From BAIKAL-G1 sp943369525 (lineage in GTDB: Bacteria > Cyanobacteriota > Cyanobacteriia > PCC-6307 > Cyanobiaceae), in NCBI GenBank assembly GCA_943369525.1, contig CALRNL020000004.1, positions 1 through 64,000 on the forward strand: DNA of 64,000 nt, read 5' to 3'. Numbering within the stretch: the first letter of the stretch is position 1; each line of letters opens with the position of its first letter. The position numbers were made by a program, and so were the translations under genes. Shown in pieces: positions 7,461 through 15,659 of this stretch. Below the pieces are notes generated by a model, which saw only the letters and a list, made by a program, of their open reading frames with translations, was not told the origin of the DNA and ran no database searches.

Positions 7461-8219
7461 ATGGATACTCGACTTTTGGTTTGTTTGTCCTTGAGTCGTT
7501 CTGCTGCTGGCTTTTCTTTTGCTGCTTTCAGGGCAGGGCTATTCTTGATTCTACTTTTAGCCGCTTTTCCTAAGCAAGTTGCAGCGCAATCTGCTACTGG
7601 TGGTGGTACAGCTACAAACACTGGTCCAACTAATACGAGTGTGACCAATAATGCTGCCCCTGCAGCGAATGTCGCCACCAATACAAATGGCGGTACAAAT
7701 ATTAATTACCAGACCAATAACCAGTGGTCTAATGATGTTGGCCTGGGGGCTGGTGTGGTTTGCCGTACGCCTACTTTTTATATCGGTGGAAGCGCTGGAG
7801 ATTCCCTTAATAATACCGTGCAAGGTGGTAATTATGCCAATGGATATAGCCAGAACTTTTCTGGTAATATGGGTCTTTTGATTCCTTTTGGTTCATCCGT
7901 TTTGGATGATTGTAAGCGGATTGCTTCTGCCGTCGCCTTGGATCGCCAAATTTCTTCCCAGCTAACGATGTTGAGAACCTGTGTTGGTTTGGAGAAGGAT
8001 GGCTTGGCTATTGATAAGGCCATGGCAGATACGTTCCCGATGCTTGCCCGTTGCTTGGAATACAAAACGGCCCGCAAGATGATCGCCCAAGCCAGTACAG
8101 AATCCACTCCTGCCCCTCCTGTTGTTAAGGAGTTTAGAAATCTCAGGCCTACTGGTGGTCCAAATGATCCGTTAAGGCAGCCAGCACCTGTCAAGAAAGT
8201 GCGTGTCGAATGGTTGTAG
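7461..8219 (+). CDS. Secreted Asn/Thr-rich protein with a four-cysteine C-terminal domain
   Basis: A 252-residue protein starting 2 nt after the preceding stop. The signal peptide is hydrophobic (FLILLLAAF) with cleavage near VAAQ-S. Then comes a Thr/Asn/Ala-rich stretch (about 45-90). A more globular region follows, with VCRTPTFYIGG, an NGYSQNFSGNMGLLIPFG element, and four cysteines (CRTP, DDCKR, RTCVG, RCLEY) that could form two disulfides. The tail is basic/Pro-rich and lacks the STFxQ signature of its neighbours. It might be the partner, chaperone, nucleator or outer-membrane component for the two upstream proteins; that is inference from the operon. I do not recognise a family. Confidence 0.85.
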   Translation: MDTRLLVCLSLSRSAAGFSFAAFRAGLFLILLLAAFPKQVAAQSATGGGTATNTGPTNTSVTNNAAPAANVATNTNGGTNINYQTNNQWSNDVGLGAGVVCRTPTFYIGGSAGDSLNNTVQGGNYANGYSQNFSGNMGLLIPFGSSVLDDCKRIASAVALDRQISSQLTMLRTCVGLEKDGLAIDKAMADTFPMLARCLEYKTARKMIAQASTESTPAPPVVKEFRNLRPTGGPNDPLRQPAPVKKVRVEWL

Positions 8220-8998
8220 CCTTAAGCAAGGCGCGTTGAAGTCTTTTCGAGGAATAATCGTTCTTTTTTTTTTGATCTTGTCATAGTGCTGTATTTTGGA
8301 TAGTATTCATGCTTTTCATGTCTTGAGTTTTTTTATTTGCTCTTGCCTCAGTTTGTTGTTCGTAGGGGCGTATTTTAGCATTCATTCCATTGCCCTTAAT
8401 ATGCTTTTCTGTACACTTTGATAGGCATTGTCATCGACTTGCCAGTAGGGCGGTTATGATTTTTGGCGCATTGTTGTTCCTGTTTGATTGGCCTTGCCAG
8501 CGTGATCGGCTCTTTCTTTTTTGATCTCGCCCATTGTCGTTGGCTGTGTCTACGCAAGTCAGTTGTTGCTGGTCATGGTCTTTAATGGGGCCTAGATGAC
8601 TTGATCTTTTGCGACCTGGTTGTGGTTGTTTTGCCAGCGTAGCTTGGCCTCCGGTTTTGGGTTGATTGTTAGTTGTGTTACTCGCTCGCAGGATGTCTTC
8701 CGGGTCTGGACGCATTGGTTCCCAGTTGGCTGCCTTTCCCGGCCGGGCGTGGTCTGTTTCCACTAGTTGGCTTGGGTTCCCATGGTCTGCCTTTCGCCGC
8801 TCCTCCTCACCGTTTCCCCCCTTTGGTTTTGCCCGATCCTGACTGGAGGCCCATCCCTTCGCTGGCTTTCCCCTGTGTGGGACTGGCCATTCGGCGCCTT
8901 AGAATCGACCTCAATTCGGCTCTTGCAGGCTTTTCCCGCTTGGGGATCGGCTGGGGCAAGGGTTGCTACCACCCCACACCCCAGGCGGAGACAGCACT
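8220..8998. other. Spacer at the low-GC/high-GC boundary
   Basis: About 780 bp without a convincing gene. The left part is AT-rich and carries a ten-base T run around 8263-8272 (after gttc), possibly a weak terminator for the secreted-protein operon. From about 8690 the composition becomes GC-rich and core-like. Short frames on both strands are unsupported. The ribosome site GGCGGAG before pdhC lies at its right end. Confidence 0.55.
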
Positions 8999-10345
8999 TT
9001 GGCCACCCACGAGATCTTCATGCCCGCCCTCAGCTCCACGATGACGGAGGGCAAGATCGTTGAGTGGCTCAAAAAACCCGGGGACCGGGTCGGCCGTGGC
9101 GAGTCGGTTCTGGTGGTGGAGTCGGATAAGGCCGATATGGATGTGGAGTCGTTTAACGAGGGCTTCTTAGCGGCGGTGTTGATGCCGGCCGGCGGCACGG
9201 CGCCCGTGGGCGAAACGATTGGCCTGATTGTGGAAACGGAGGCGGAGATTGCTGGTGTCCAGGCCCAGGCGCCCGCCGCCCCCGCTGCCGCTGCAGGGCC
9301 CACCCCCGTGGTGGCCCCCGTTCCCGTGGCGGCCCCTGCGCCCGTAGCTCCAGCTCCTGTCGCCCCTGCCCCCGTGGCGGCGCCAGCTCCGCTCGCCGTT
9401 GCTGCCCCGGCAGCCGCTGTGGCTGATGGCAAGGTGATGGCCTCGCCCCGGGCCAAGAAGCTGGCTTCCCAGCTGGGCGTAGTCCTGGGCTCCCTGCGGG
9501 GCAGCGGACCCAATGGCCGCATTCAAGGGGAAGACGTGCTCGCTGCTGCGGGCCAATCCGCCGGTATACCCCGGGTGGCAGAAGGCACGGGCCCGGCTGT
9601 GGTGACCGCCTCCGCCAATGGCAAGGGTGCCGCCGTTGCGCCGGTTCCTGCGGGGCAAACCTTCGGCAGCCCCGGTGAAACCACTGCATTTAACACCTTG
9701 CAGCAGGCGGTGAACCGCAACATGGTGGCCAGCCTGGAGGTGCCCTGTTTCCACGTGGGCTACACGATCACCACCGACAAGTTGGATGCCTTTTATAAGC
9801 AGGTGAAGCCAAAGGGCGTCACGATGACGGCCCTGCTCGCCAAGGCCGTGGGCGTGGTGTTGGCCCGCCATCCCCAGGTGAATGCGGCCACTAGCGCTGC
9901 TGGCATGGCCTATCCGGCCTCGGTGAATGTGGCCGTGGCCGTGGCCATGGATGACGGTGGTCTGATCACGCCGGTGCTGGCCAACGCCGACAGCACGGAT
10001 TTGTACTCCCTCTCCCGAAACTGGGCCGACCTGGTGGCCCGTTCCCGCACCAAACAACTCAAGCCGGAGGAATACAGCACCGGCACCTTCACCCTCTCCA
10101 ACCTGGGCATGTTTGGGGTGGATCGTTTCGATGCCATCCTGCCCCCCGGCACGGGCGCGATTCTGGCGGTGGCGGCCTCCCGGCCTGCGGTGGTGGCGGG
10201 CAAGGATGGCTCGATCGCGGTGAAACCCCAGATGCAGGTGAACCTCACCTGTGACCACCGCGTGATCTACGGCGCCCATGGGGCGGCCTTCCTCAAGGAT
10301 CTGGCCCAGTTGATTGAAACCAATCCGGAGAGTTTGGCGATCTGA
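8999..10345 (+). CDS. pdhC: Pyruvate dehydrogenase E2 (dihydrolipoamide acetyltransferase)
   Basis: E2 transfers acetyl groups from the lipoyl arm to CoA in the pyruvate dehydrogenase complex. The N-terminal lipoyl domain (about 1-75) carries the lipoyl lysine in VVESDKADMD. A Pro/Ala linker follows (about 85-135), then the E3-binding domain (ASPRAKKLASQLG, about 145-180). The catalytic core ends in the active-site motif CDHRVIYGAHGAAFL. The Y after DHRVI instead of the usual D is typical, as I recall, of plastid/cyanobacterial E2. I chose TTG 8999, giving MATHEIFMPALSSTM, because GGCGGAG sits at the right distance; an upstream TTG at 8963 would add 12 residues. 448 residues, normal for the family. 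Confidence 0.96.
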   Translation: MATHEIFMPALSSTMTEGKIVEWLKKPGDRVGRGESVLVVESDKADMDVESFNEGFLAAVLMPAGGTAPVGETIGLIVETEAEIAGVQAQAPAAPAAAAGPTPVVAPVPVAAPAPVAPAPVAPAPVAAPAPLAVAAPAAAVADGKVMASPRAKKLASQLGVVLGSLRGSGPNGRIQGEDVLAAAGQSAGIPRVAEGTGPAVVTASANGKGAAVAPVPAGQTFGSPGETTAFNTLQQAVNRNMVASLEVPCFHVGYTITTDKLDAFYKQVKPKGVTMTALLAKAVGVVLARHPQVNAATSAAGMAYPASVNVAVAVAMDDGGLITPVLANADSTDLYSLSRNWADLVARSRTKQLKPEEYSTGTFTLSNLGMFGVDRFDAILPPGTGAILAVAASRPAVVAGKDGSIAVKPQMQVNLTCDHRVIYGAHGAAFLKDLAQLIETNPESLAI

Positions 10346-10422
10346 TGTCAAAGGTCCGCCGGGGCTTGTGAGCGAGGTGGCCATCGCGCAAGGATGGTTC
10401 ATGATCAATCTTTCTGGCATTG

Positions 10423-11559
10423 ATGGCCTCTAAGTCCTGTGTGTTTCGCCGGCTCACTGCGCCCCTCGGCTTCGGTGCCGCTGGCGCTTTGCTCCTGGTG
10501 GGGGCTTGGATGGCTCCGGTTTCCGCCCGCGACTTTGGTGGCGGTGGCGGTGGTTTTCGCGGGGGCGGTGATGCTGGCGGGTTTTCCTCCCGTAGTTTTG
10601 GCGGCGGCTCTGGAGGTCGCTATCGCTTCACAGGTGGCGGCTCGATTGCCCGGCAGCCGGAACAGTTTGCTGCGCCCCGGGTGAGTTCGCCTGCCCAGGT
10701 CGATCGCGCACCAGCTCGGTTCACTCCAGCTCGTGTAGCCCCTAGCGAAGCCGGGCTTAGCCGGGGTTATGGCGGCTCCCATCCCCTCTATGGCGCCGGT
10801 GCCCGCACCCCCTGGACGGGCCACAACATTTCAGCGGAGCAGTTCCGCGGCGGCCGCTATCCCGGCGGAGCCAATGATCCTTATGGCCGAGGAGGCTTTG
10901 CCCGAGGAGGGGTTGGTCGAGAGGGCTGGCAAGGGGGCGGCTTCGATGGCCGTCGCGGCTTCAACGAAGCCAGCTACAACCAAAACAATTTCTATAACCG
11001 GAATGTCGAAGGCTGGAATTCCCAGTGGAATAACGGCGGTTACTGGGGCAACAGGCCCTGGGGCTACGGCTGGTATCAGTGGTCGCCCGACAGCTGGGGC
11101 TGGTGGGGCGGTAACTCCGTGGGCTGGGATTTGGCGGCCCTGGCCACCGGCGCTGTAATTACGGATCTGGTGGACCAGGCGGCGAACCAGCAATCGCCCG
11201 TCATCGATGTGCCCAATAGCAACTACCAGCTCAATTACGGCTCGGTGGATGGGGTGGGCAGCAGCGGCGCCAATTTCAGCTATGCCGTGGCCGATTCCGC
11301 TGCGCCCATCAAGGGCGAGGCCAACTGCCAGGAGGGCCTGCTCGATGGCCAGATCCCCTCCAGCGCCGCCCAGGCCCAGTTGCTCAATGCCGCTTGCCAG
11401 GTGGCCTATGGCCCCGATCCCAAGGGCAGCGCCCTGCCCCAGCCCTCGGCTCTCTGGCCCCCATCGCCCGCCTTCAGCCATGGGCTCACCTTGCTGCTGG
11501 GGTTGGGCTTAGGCGTTGGTGGCTTTGCCCTGCTGAACCGCCGCAAGGGCCCGGCGTGA
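10423..11559 (+). CDS. Secreted Gly/Arg/Asn-rich protein with C-terminal membrane anchor
   Basis: A 378-residue protein. The Sec signal (hydrophobic core FGAAGALLLVGAW) is cleaved near VSA-RDF. A long Gly/Arg/Ser/Tyr/Asn/Trp-rich region follows (FGGGGGGFRGGG, YNQNNFYNRN, GYWGNRPWGYGWYQW). A short segment with two cysteines (GEANCQEG, LNAACQV) comes next. The end is a hydrophobic helix (LTLLLGLGLGVGGFALL) followed by NRRKGPA. This tripartite tail (hydrophobic plus basic) resembles sorting-type anchors, but no LPXTG or PEP box is evident. It starts at ATG 10423; TTG 10420 is possible. It lies between pdhC and queA. Function unknown; a surface protein is inferred. Confidence 0.8.
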   Translation: MASKSCVFRRLTAPLGFGAAGALLLVGAWMAPVSARDFGGGGGGFRGGGDAGGFSSRSFGGGSGGRYRFTGGGSIARQPEQFAAPRVSSPAQVDRAPARFTPARVAPSEAGLSRGYGGSHPLYGAGARTPWTGHNISAEQFRGGRYPGGANDPYGRGGFARGGVGREGWQGGGFDGRRGFNEASYNQNNFYNRNVEGWNSQWNNGGYWGNRPWGYGWYQWSPDSWGWWGGNSVGWDLAALATGAVITDLVDQAANQQSPVIDVPNSNYQLNYGSVDGVGSSGANFSYAVADSAAPIKGEANCQEGLLDGQIPSSAAQAQLLNAACQVAYGPDPKGSALPQPSALWPPSPAFSHGLTLLLGLGLGVGGFALLNRRKGPA

Positions 11560-11569
11560 GGGGCCCGCG

Positions 11570-12796
11570 GTGACAGGGACCTCCAGCACCACCAGCATGG
11601 GCGGCAGCTCGGGCGACCCCTGGGCTGGCTCCAGCGACTCTGAGCGCGCAGGATCGGGCCCCGAACCCCCTGCTGGAGACAGCGAACCATCCTGCGGTGA
11701 TCCCGCCGACCAGTGGCTTTCGAATTACGGCTTTGCGCTGCCGGAAGCGGCGATTGCCCAGCGGCCGGTGGAGCCCCGCCATGACGCCCGCCTGCTGATG
11801 GTGCTGCCCCAGGCCGGGGCCCAGCATCGGCGCGTTTGGGACCTGGCAGAGACGCTCGAACCTGGCGACCTGCTGGTCGTCAACGACACCCGGGTGTTGC
11901 AGGCCCGGTTGGTGGCCCGGCGGGCCAGCGGCGGGGCCGTGGAGCTGTTGGTGCTTGAGCCCCAGGGCCAGGGGCGCTGGATTTGTCTGGCTAAACCTGC
12001 CAAAAAGCTCAGGCCCGGCGACGGCCTCACGGTGGAGGCCCCCGGCCAGCCGCCCCTGGCGCTGCAGGTGCTGGCGATCGATCCGGCCACCGGCGGACGC
12101 CTGGTCCAATTTCCCCCCGACTGCATCGACGCAGTTGCCCTGGAGCCCCTGCTGCTGCGCTACGGCGCCATCCCCCTGCCCCCCTACATCCACAGCCACA
12201 GCGAAGCCGACAACCAGCGCTACCAAACCCGTTACGCCGCCAGGCCGGGGGCGGTGGCCGCGCCAACGGCCGGGCTCCACCTCAGTGATGAACTGCTGGC
12301 CCAGCTGCAGGCCCGGGGCGTGGAGCTAGCCCAGGTCACCCTGCACGTGGGCCTGGGCACCTTTCGCCCGGTGGAAACGGAAGACCTCAAGGAGCTCCAG
12401 CTCCATAGCGAGTGGGTGGAGGTGGGCCAAGCGCTGATCGATGCCGTGCTGGCCTGCCGGGCCCGGGGCGGCCGGGTCATCGCCGTGGGCACCACCAGCG
12501 TGCGCAGCCTGGAGGCGGTGGCGGCCCTCCATGGCGGCCAGCTCGCCCCCTACCGCGGCCCGGTGAACCTGGTGATCCAGCCGGGCTACCGCTTTGCCGT
12601 GGTGCAGGGCCTGCTCACCAATTTCCACCTGCCCAAGAGTTCCCTGTTGCTGCTCGTGAGTGCCCTGATTGGCCGCCAGCGGCTTCTCGATCTCTACGCC
12701 GAAGCGATCCAGGAGGGCTACCGCTTCTTCTCCTACGGCGACGCCATGTGGATCGACCCGGCGGCCGTGTTGGAGTCGGCCAGGCCGCTTGGCTGA
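11570..12796 (+). CDS. queA: tRNA queuosine synthesis, SAM:tRNA ribosyltransferase-isomerase
   Basis: QueA adds an epoxycyclopentanediol from SAM's ribosyl group to preQ1 at tRNA position 34. Recognisable segments are YGFALPEAAIAQRPVEPR, VVNDTRVLQARL, RYQTRYA with AAPTAGLHLS, LHVGLGTFRPV, VGTTSVRSLE and LTNFHLPKSSLLLLVSA. About 45 residues precede the usual start, so the GTG at 11570 may be too early; ATG 11597 is another candidate. With GTG the protein is 408 residues against roughly 350-370 for the family. It begins 10 nt after the secreted-protein stop. Confidence 0.95.
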   Translation: MTGTSSTTSMGGSSGDPWAGSSDSERAGSGPEPPAGDSEPSCGDPADQWLSNYGFALPEAAIAQRPVEPRHDARLLMVLPQAGAQHRRVWDLAETLEPGDLLVVNDTRVLQARLVARRASGGAVELLVLEPQGQGRWICLAKPAKKLRPGDGLTVEAPGQPPLALQVLAIDPATGGRLVQFPPDCIDAVALEPLLLRYGAIPLPPYIHSHSEADNQRYQTRYAARPGAVAAPTAGLHLSDELLAQLQARGVELAQVTLHVGLGTFRPVETEDLKELQLHSEWVEVGQALIDAVLACRARGGRVIAVGTTSVRSLEAVAALHGGQLAPYRGPVNLVIQPGYRFAVVQGLLTNFHLPKSSLLLLVSALIGRQRLLDLYAEAIQEGYRFFSYGDAMWIDPAAVLESARPLG

Positions 12797-12847
12797 GATG
12801 GTCAAAAGGGCGTGTGCAACGATCTTGCCAACAGAAAGGCTGAATCG

Positions 12848-12919
12848 AACCGTTGATCAAAACCGTTGATCTAAACCGTTGCGCTTAACCGTTTAACGAA
12901 CCCGTTGAACGAACCCGTT
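12848..12919. repeat. 13-bp iteron-like array (about six copies of AACCGTT)
   Basis: AACCGTT units start at 12848, 12861, 12874 and 12887, a strict 13-bp period. They are followed by AACCCGTT at 12899 and 12912, again 13 bp apart. Spacer bases are partly conserved (GATCAA, GATCTA). The array lies between the convergent queA and vapC-like genes and is not coding on either strand. Function unknown. Confidence 0.85.
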
Positions 12920-12931
12920 TCCTTGCGCGGA

Positions 12932-13321
12932 TTAGCTGAGCTGTTGCAGCCCTTCAAATTGGTCGAAGGCGCCATCATTGCTGGCCAGGATCAGATTCTC
13001 AGCCATGGCCTGGGCTGCCAGCAGGCGGTCGAAGGGGGCGCGACGATCCACCAGGAAAAGTCCTGCCTGCCTGGCAACCTCAGCGTTAATCGGTAAGTTC
13101 TTGGCGCCCAGGCCATTGATCGCTTGCCGGTAGTTCTTCACCACCGCTTCGGCGTGATCCAAGCGGCCGATGCGCCATTTGGTGGCGATTTCCCAGGCCG
13201 AGGCGGCACTGACCCAAAGGTCATGGCGACTGTCTTCGAGGTGGTCGCGTAGGGAGGCGGAGAGTTTGGCGGGCTCCAGCACGGCCCAAAGCAGCACGTG
13301 GGTATCGAGAAGGAGTTTCAT
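12932..13321 (-). CDS. VapC-like PIN-domain toxin
   Basis: A 129-residue PIN-domain ribonuclease of the type II toxin-antitoxin VapC group. The acidic quartet is visible: D6 (MKLLLDTHVLLWAV), E44 (SAWEIATK), D98 (PFDRLLAAQA) and D116 (SNDGAFDQF). I chose the start at 13321 because the PIN fold begins there; upstream residues are shadow sequence. It follows the antitoxin-like gene by 84 nt on the same strand. A toxin-antitoxin pair between queA and sodB suggests an inserted module, though GC is similar to the core. Confidence 0.93.
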   Translation of the reverse strand: MKLLLDTHVLLWAVLEPAKLSASLRDHLEDSRHDLWVSAASAWEIATKWRIGRLDHAEAVVKNYRQAINGLGAKNLPINAEVARQAGLFLVDRRAPFDRLLAAQAMAENLILASNDGAFDQFEGLQQLS

Positions 13322-13405
13322 CCGGCCGATGGTTGGCAGAGGGGTCCGCGCATGTGGGCCTGCAGCCTGCAGGGGGTTGCCGGGCGTTCGAGCAACCCCC
13401 AAGCT

Positions 13406-13639
13406 TTAGCTGCCCCAGGCGTTGAGTTCTGCCTCCGGCAGGGGTTCGAAGAAGCTTTCGTCCACAGAGCCTTTGAGGAAGCCCAGTTTGCGGCGGGGTT
13501 CGGGCTCCAGGGGTAACAGTTGGGCGCAGGGGCGGCCGTTGCGGGCGATCACGATGCGCTCGCCGGCGGCAACCCGGGCCAGCAGGGCTGAAAGGTGGGT
13601 CTTGTCGTCCTGAACATTCACCCACGGATCGGTGGCCAT
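13406..13639 (-). CDS. Phd/YefM-like antitoxin
   Basis: A 77-residue protein with the Phd/YefM layout: an N-terminal DNA-binding part (VNVQDDKTHLSALLARVAAG, ERIVIARNGRPCAQLLPL), then a C-terminal toxin-neutralising tail ending in PEAELNAWGS. The start at 13639 has an AAGGA ribosome site 5-7 nt upstream, which decides it over longer versions. It lies upstream of the PIN toxin, the usual order. It probably represses its own operon when bound to the toxin, as in the family. Confidence 0.9.
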   Translation of the reverse strand: MATDPWVNVQDDKTHLSALLARVAAGERIVIARNGRPCAQLLPLEPEPRRKLGFLKGSVDESFFEPLPEAELNAWGS

Positions 13640-13698
13640 GGGTCCTTCTGGTCTGGTCAGGTTGGTCAGGCTAGATCGGTGGGCGGTGGATGGCACAT

Positions 13699-13723
13699 AA
13701 AAGCCCCCGGTTTGGCCGGGGGC
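13699..13723 (-). terminator. Rho-independent terminator of sodB
   Basis: Read leftward, the stem is GCCCCCGG/CCGGGGGC with a 5-nt loop, followed by TTTT. It lies about 70 nt beyond the sodB stop and before the antitoxin gene, isolating the toxin-antitoxin pair from sodB transcription. Confidence 0.85.
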
Positions 13724-13791
13724 ATGGGGGTTGAAGGCGCTTAGAGGTGCCTTGAGGCTTAGGCCCGCCGGGGCGCTGGGCCCCGTGGGGA

Positions 13792-14391
13792 TCAGGCGGC
13801 GGCCAGGTTGGCAGCGACGAAGTCCCAGTTCACCAGCTTGTCGAGGAAGGTGGTCATGTAATCGGGACGGCGGTTCTGGTAGTCCAGGTAGTAGGCGTGC
13901 TCCCACACATCCATGGTCAGCAGGGCCGTTTGGCCGTGGGCCAGGGGCAGGTCGGCGTTGGCGGTCTTGGTCACCTTGAGGGTGCCGCCATCGAGCACCA
14001 ACCAGGCCCAGCCGCTGCCGAACTGGGTGGCGCCGGCGGCCTTGAAGGCCTCGACAAACTGGTCGAAGCCGCCGAAATCAGCGGTGATCTTGTCGGCCAG
14101 GGCTCCGGTGGGGGTGCCACCGCCACCGGGCTTGATGCCCTGCCAATAGAAGCTGTGGTTCCACACCTGGGCGGCGTTATTGAACACGCCGGCCTTGCTG
14201 GCATCACCGGCCACGGCGGTGATGGTGTCTTCGAGGCTTTTGCCTTCGAGCTCGGTGCCAGCCACCAGGTTGTTGAGGTTGGTCACGTAGCCGGCGTGGT
14301 GCTTGCCGTGGTGAAACTCCAGGGTCTGGCGCGAGATGTGGGGCTCGAGCGCATCGAGGCCGTAGGGCAGCGCGGGCAGCGTGTGAGCCAT
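13792..14391 (-). CDS. sodB: Iron superoxide dismutase
   Basis: A 199-residue Fe-type superoxide dismutase that converts superoxide to peroxide and oxygen. Metal ligand regions are visible: FHHGKHHAGYV (first His), AAQVWNHSFYW (second His) and DVWEHAYYLDY (Asp and His). The AAQVWNHSFYW and FGSGWAWLV signatures favour Fe over Mn. No signal peptide, so it is cytoplasmic. Single-gene unit with its own terminator. Confidence 0.97.
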   Translation of the reverse strand: MAHTLPALPYGLDALEPHISRQTLEFHHGKHHAGYVTNLNNLVAGTELEGKSLEDTITAVAGDASKAGVFNNAAQVWNHSFYWQGIKPGGGGTPTGALADKITADFGGFDQFVEAFKAAGATQFGSGWAWLVLDGGTLKVTKTANADLPLAHGQTALLTMDVWEHAYYLDYQNRRPDYMTTFLDKLVNWDFVAANLAAA

Positions 14392-14536
14392 GGAAGAGGA
14401 AAAAAAGAGTGTCTTGTCCGACTAGGGACTGGGCGGTTGCCAGCGAACTGGGCAGGTCGCCAACGGCCTAGGTCGGCGGCGGCCGGCCAGATCCATCCTA
14501 ACGATGGGCACCCGATGGCCTGGTGGGGAAACCGCC

Positions 14537-15175
14537 TCAGCGGCCCACCTGGAGCAGTTCCACATCGAACACCAGGGTGGCGTTGGGGGGGATCACGCCC
14601 CCGGCGCCCCGCTCGCCATAGGCCAGGTCGGGGGGGATCACCAGCTTGCGCTTGCCACCCACCTTCATGCCGGCCACGCCCTCATCCCAACCCTTGATCA
14701 CCCGGCCACCGCCGAGGGGGAAGGCGAAGGGACCCCGTCCGTAGCTGCTGTCAAATTCCTGGCCGCTGAGCAAAGTGCCGCGGTAGTTGACGCTCACGGT
14801 CTGGCCGGCCACGGCCTCGGCGCCGGAGCCGATCACCAGGTCAGTGATGCGCAGGCCCGTGGCGGTGGTGCGTTCCTTCGGGGCATCCATGGCCCCGCCC
14901 AGCGCGGAGGCACCGGCCTGGGCTAGCTGGTCGTTGCCGGGGGCGGGGGAGTCAGGAGCCATGGTGAAAAGGGAAGGGTTGGAGTCGTCGGGATCGAGTT
15001 CCAGTCGGCCCGTGGGCACCGAAGCGCTGGCGATCAAGCCAGGGGCGCTGAGGGTGCCGGTGGTGGAGGGCCGGGGCGCTGCTGCCTGCACGGTGGAGGG
15101 GGACACCAGCTGGCTGACAAGGGCCAGCAGCAGGCAGGCCACACAAACCGCTGAGCTGATCAGGATGTCGCGCAT
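14537..15175 (-). CDS. FKBP-type peptidyl-prolyl isomerase, exported
   Basis: A 212-residue protein. An N-terminal hydrophobic segment (ILISSAVCVACLLLALVSQL) directs it to the membrane or across it. A Pro/Ser-rich linker follows. The C-terminal FKBP domain (about 105-212) shows VSVNYRGTLLSGQEFDSSY, FPLGGGRVIKGWDEGVAGMK and LVIPPDLAYGERGAGGVIPP. It catalyses Xaa-Pro isomerisation, probably in the thylakoid lumen or periplasm. The start MRDILI at 15175 is chosen because the signal begins there. Confidence 0.95.
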   Translation of the reverse strand: MRDILISSAVCVACLLLALVSQLVSPSTVQAAAPRPSTTGTLSAPGLIASASVPTGRLELDPDDSNPSLFTMAPDSPAPGNDQLAQAGASALGGAMDAPKERTTATGLRITDLVIGSGAEAVAGQTVSVNYRGTLLSGQEFDSSYGRGPFAFPLGGGRVIKGWDEGVAGMKVGGKRKLVIPPDLAYGERGAGGVIPPNATLVFDVELLQVGR

Positions 15176-15236
15176 GGGGAGGCAGCTCCACACCAGTGGC
15201 GCGATTCTGCCAGGGGCTCGCCTGGGGCTAGGGCCC

Positions 15237-15614
15237 TTAGTCCGGCACCCCATCGGCCTCGCCCACCTGGGGCAGCGGATCGTTGGAGTTGCGTTGCTGG
15301 CGCAGGGTCTGCTCCAGCCGGTCGATGCGGCCGCGCAGTTCGTCCAGTTCCCGCTGCCGGGCCAGGCCCAGGTCCTGCAGAAAGTTGTCGATGTTGCGTT
15401 CCATCTTGCGGCCGGTCTGCTGTTCCAGTTCGGGGTTTTCGCCCCTGAGGCTGGCCATCACCTCATCCACCAGCCTGCTGGCCTCGCTCGGGTCGAGCCG
15501 GCCCCTGCTCACCCAGGCCTGGGTGACCAGCCGCAGGCGGTCGGCCACAAGCGAGGTGGTGCCGAGGCCCCGTAGCAACAGCTGTTGGAGCGGATTGGCG
15601 GGATCCATGGTCAT
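15237..15614 (-). CDS. Phasin-like / conserved coiled-coil protein
   Basis: A 125-residue, charged, largely helical protein. Residues 30-75 (GRLDPSEASRLVDEVMASLR...) and the heptad-rich stretch around 85-110 (QRELDELRGRIDRLEQTLRQ) match PhaF/phasin-like proteins often annotated as polyhydroxyalkanoate regulators in cyanobacteria. No PHA synthase is nearby, so a PHA role is not supported here. Starts at M1 or M3 (MTMDP). It lies 61 nt upstream of the FKBP gene on the same strand and is divergent from lnt. Confidence 0.8.
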   Translation of the reverse strand: MTMDPANPLQQLLLRGLGTTSLVADRLRLVTQAWVSRGRLDPSEASRLVDEVMASLRGENPELEQQTGRKMERNIDNFLQDLGLARQRELDELRGRIDRLEQTLRQQRNSNDPLPQVGEADGVPD

Positions 15615-15659
15615 GGGACCGGGCGCGGGTGCTTCTGACCCTGGCGCTTCCTAGGGTCC

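Noticed and set aside
8263..8272. T-run as a definite terminator for the secreted-protein operon
   Set aside because: No strong stem precedes it, so it was kept only as a remark in the spacer entry.
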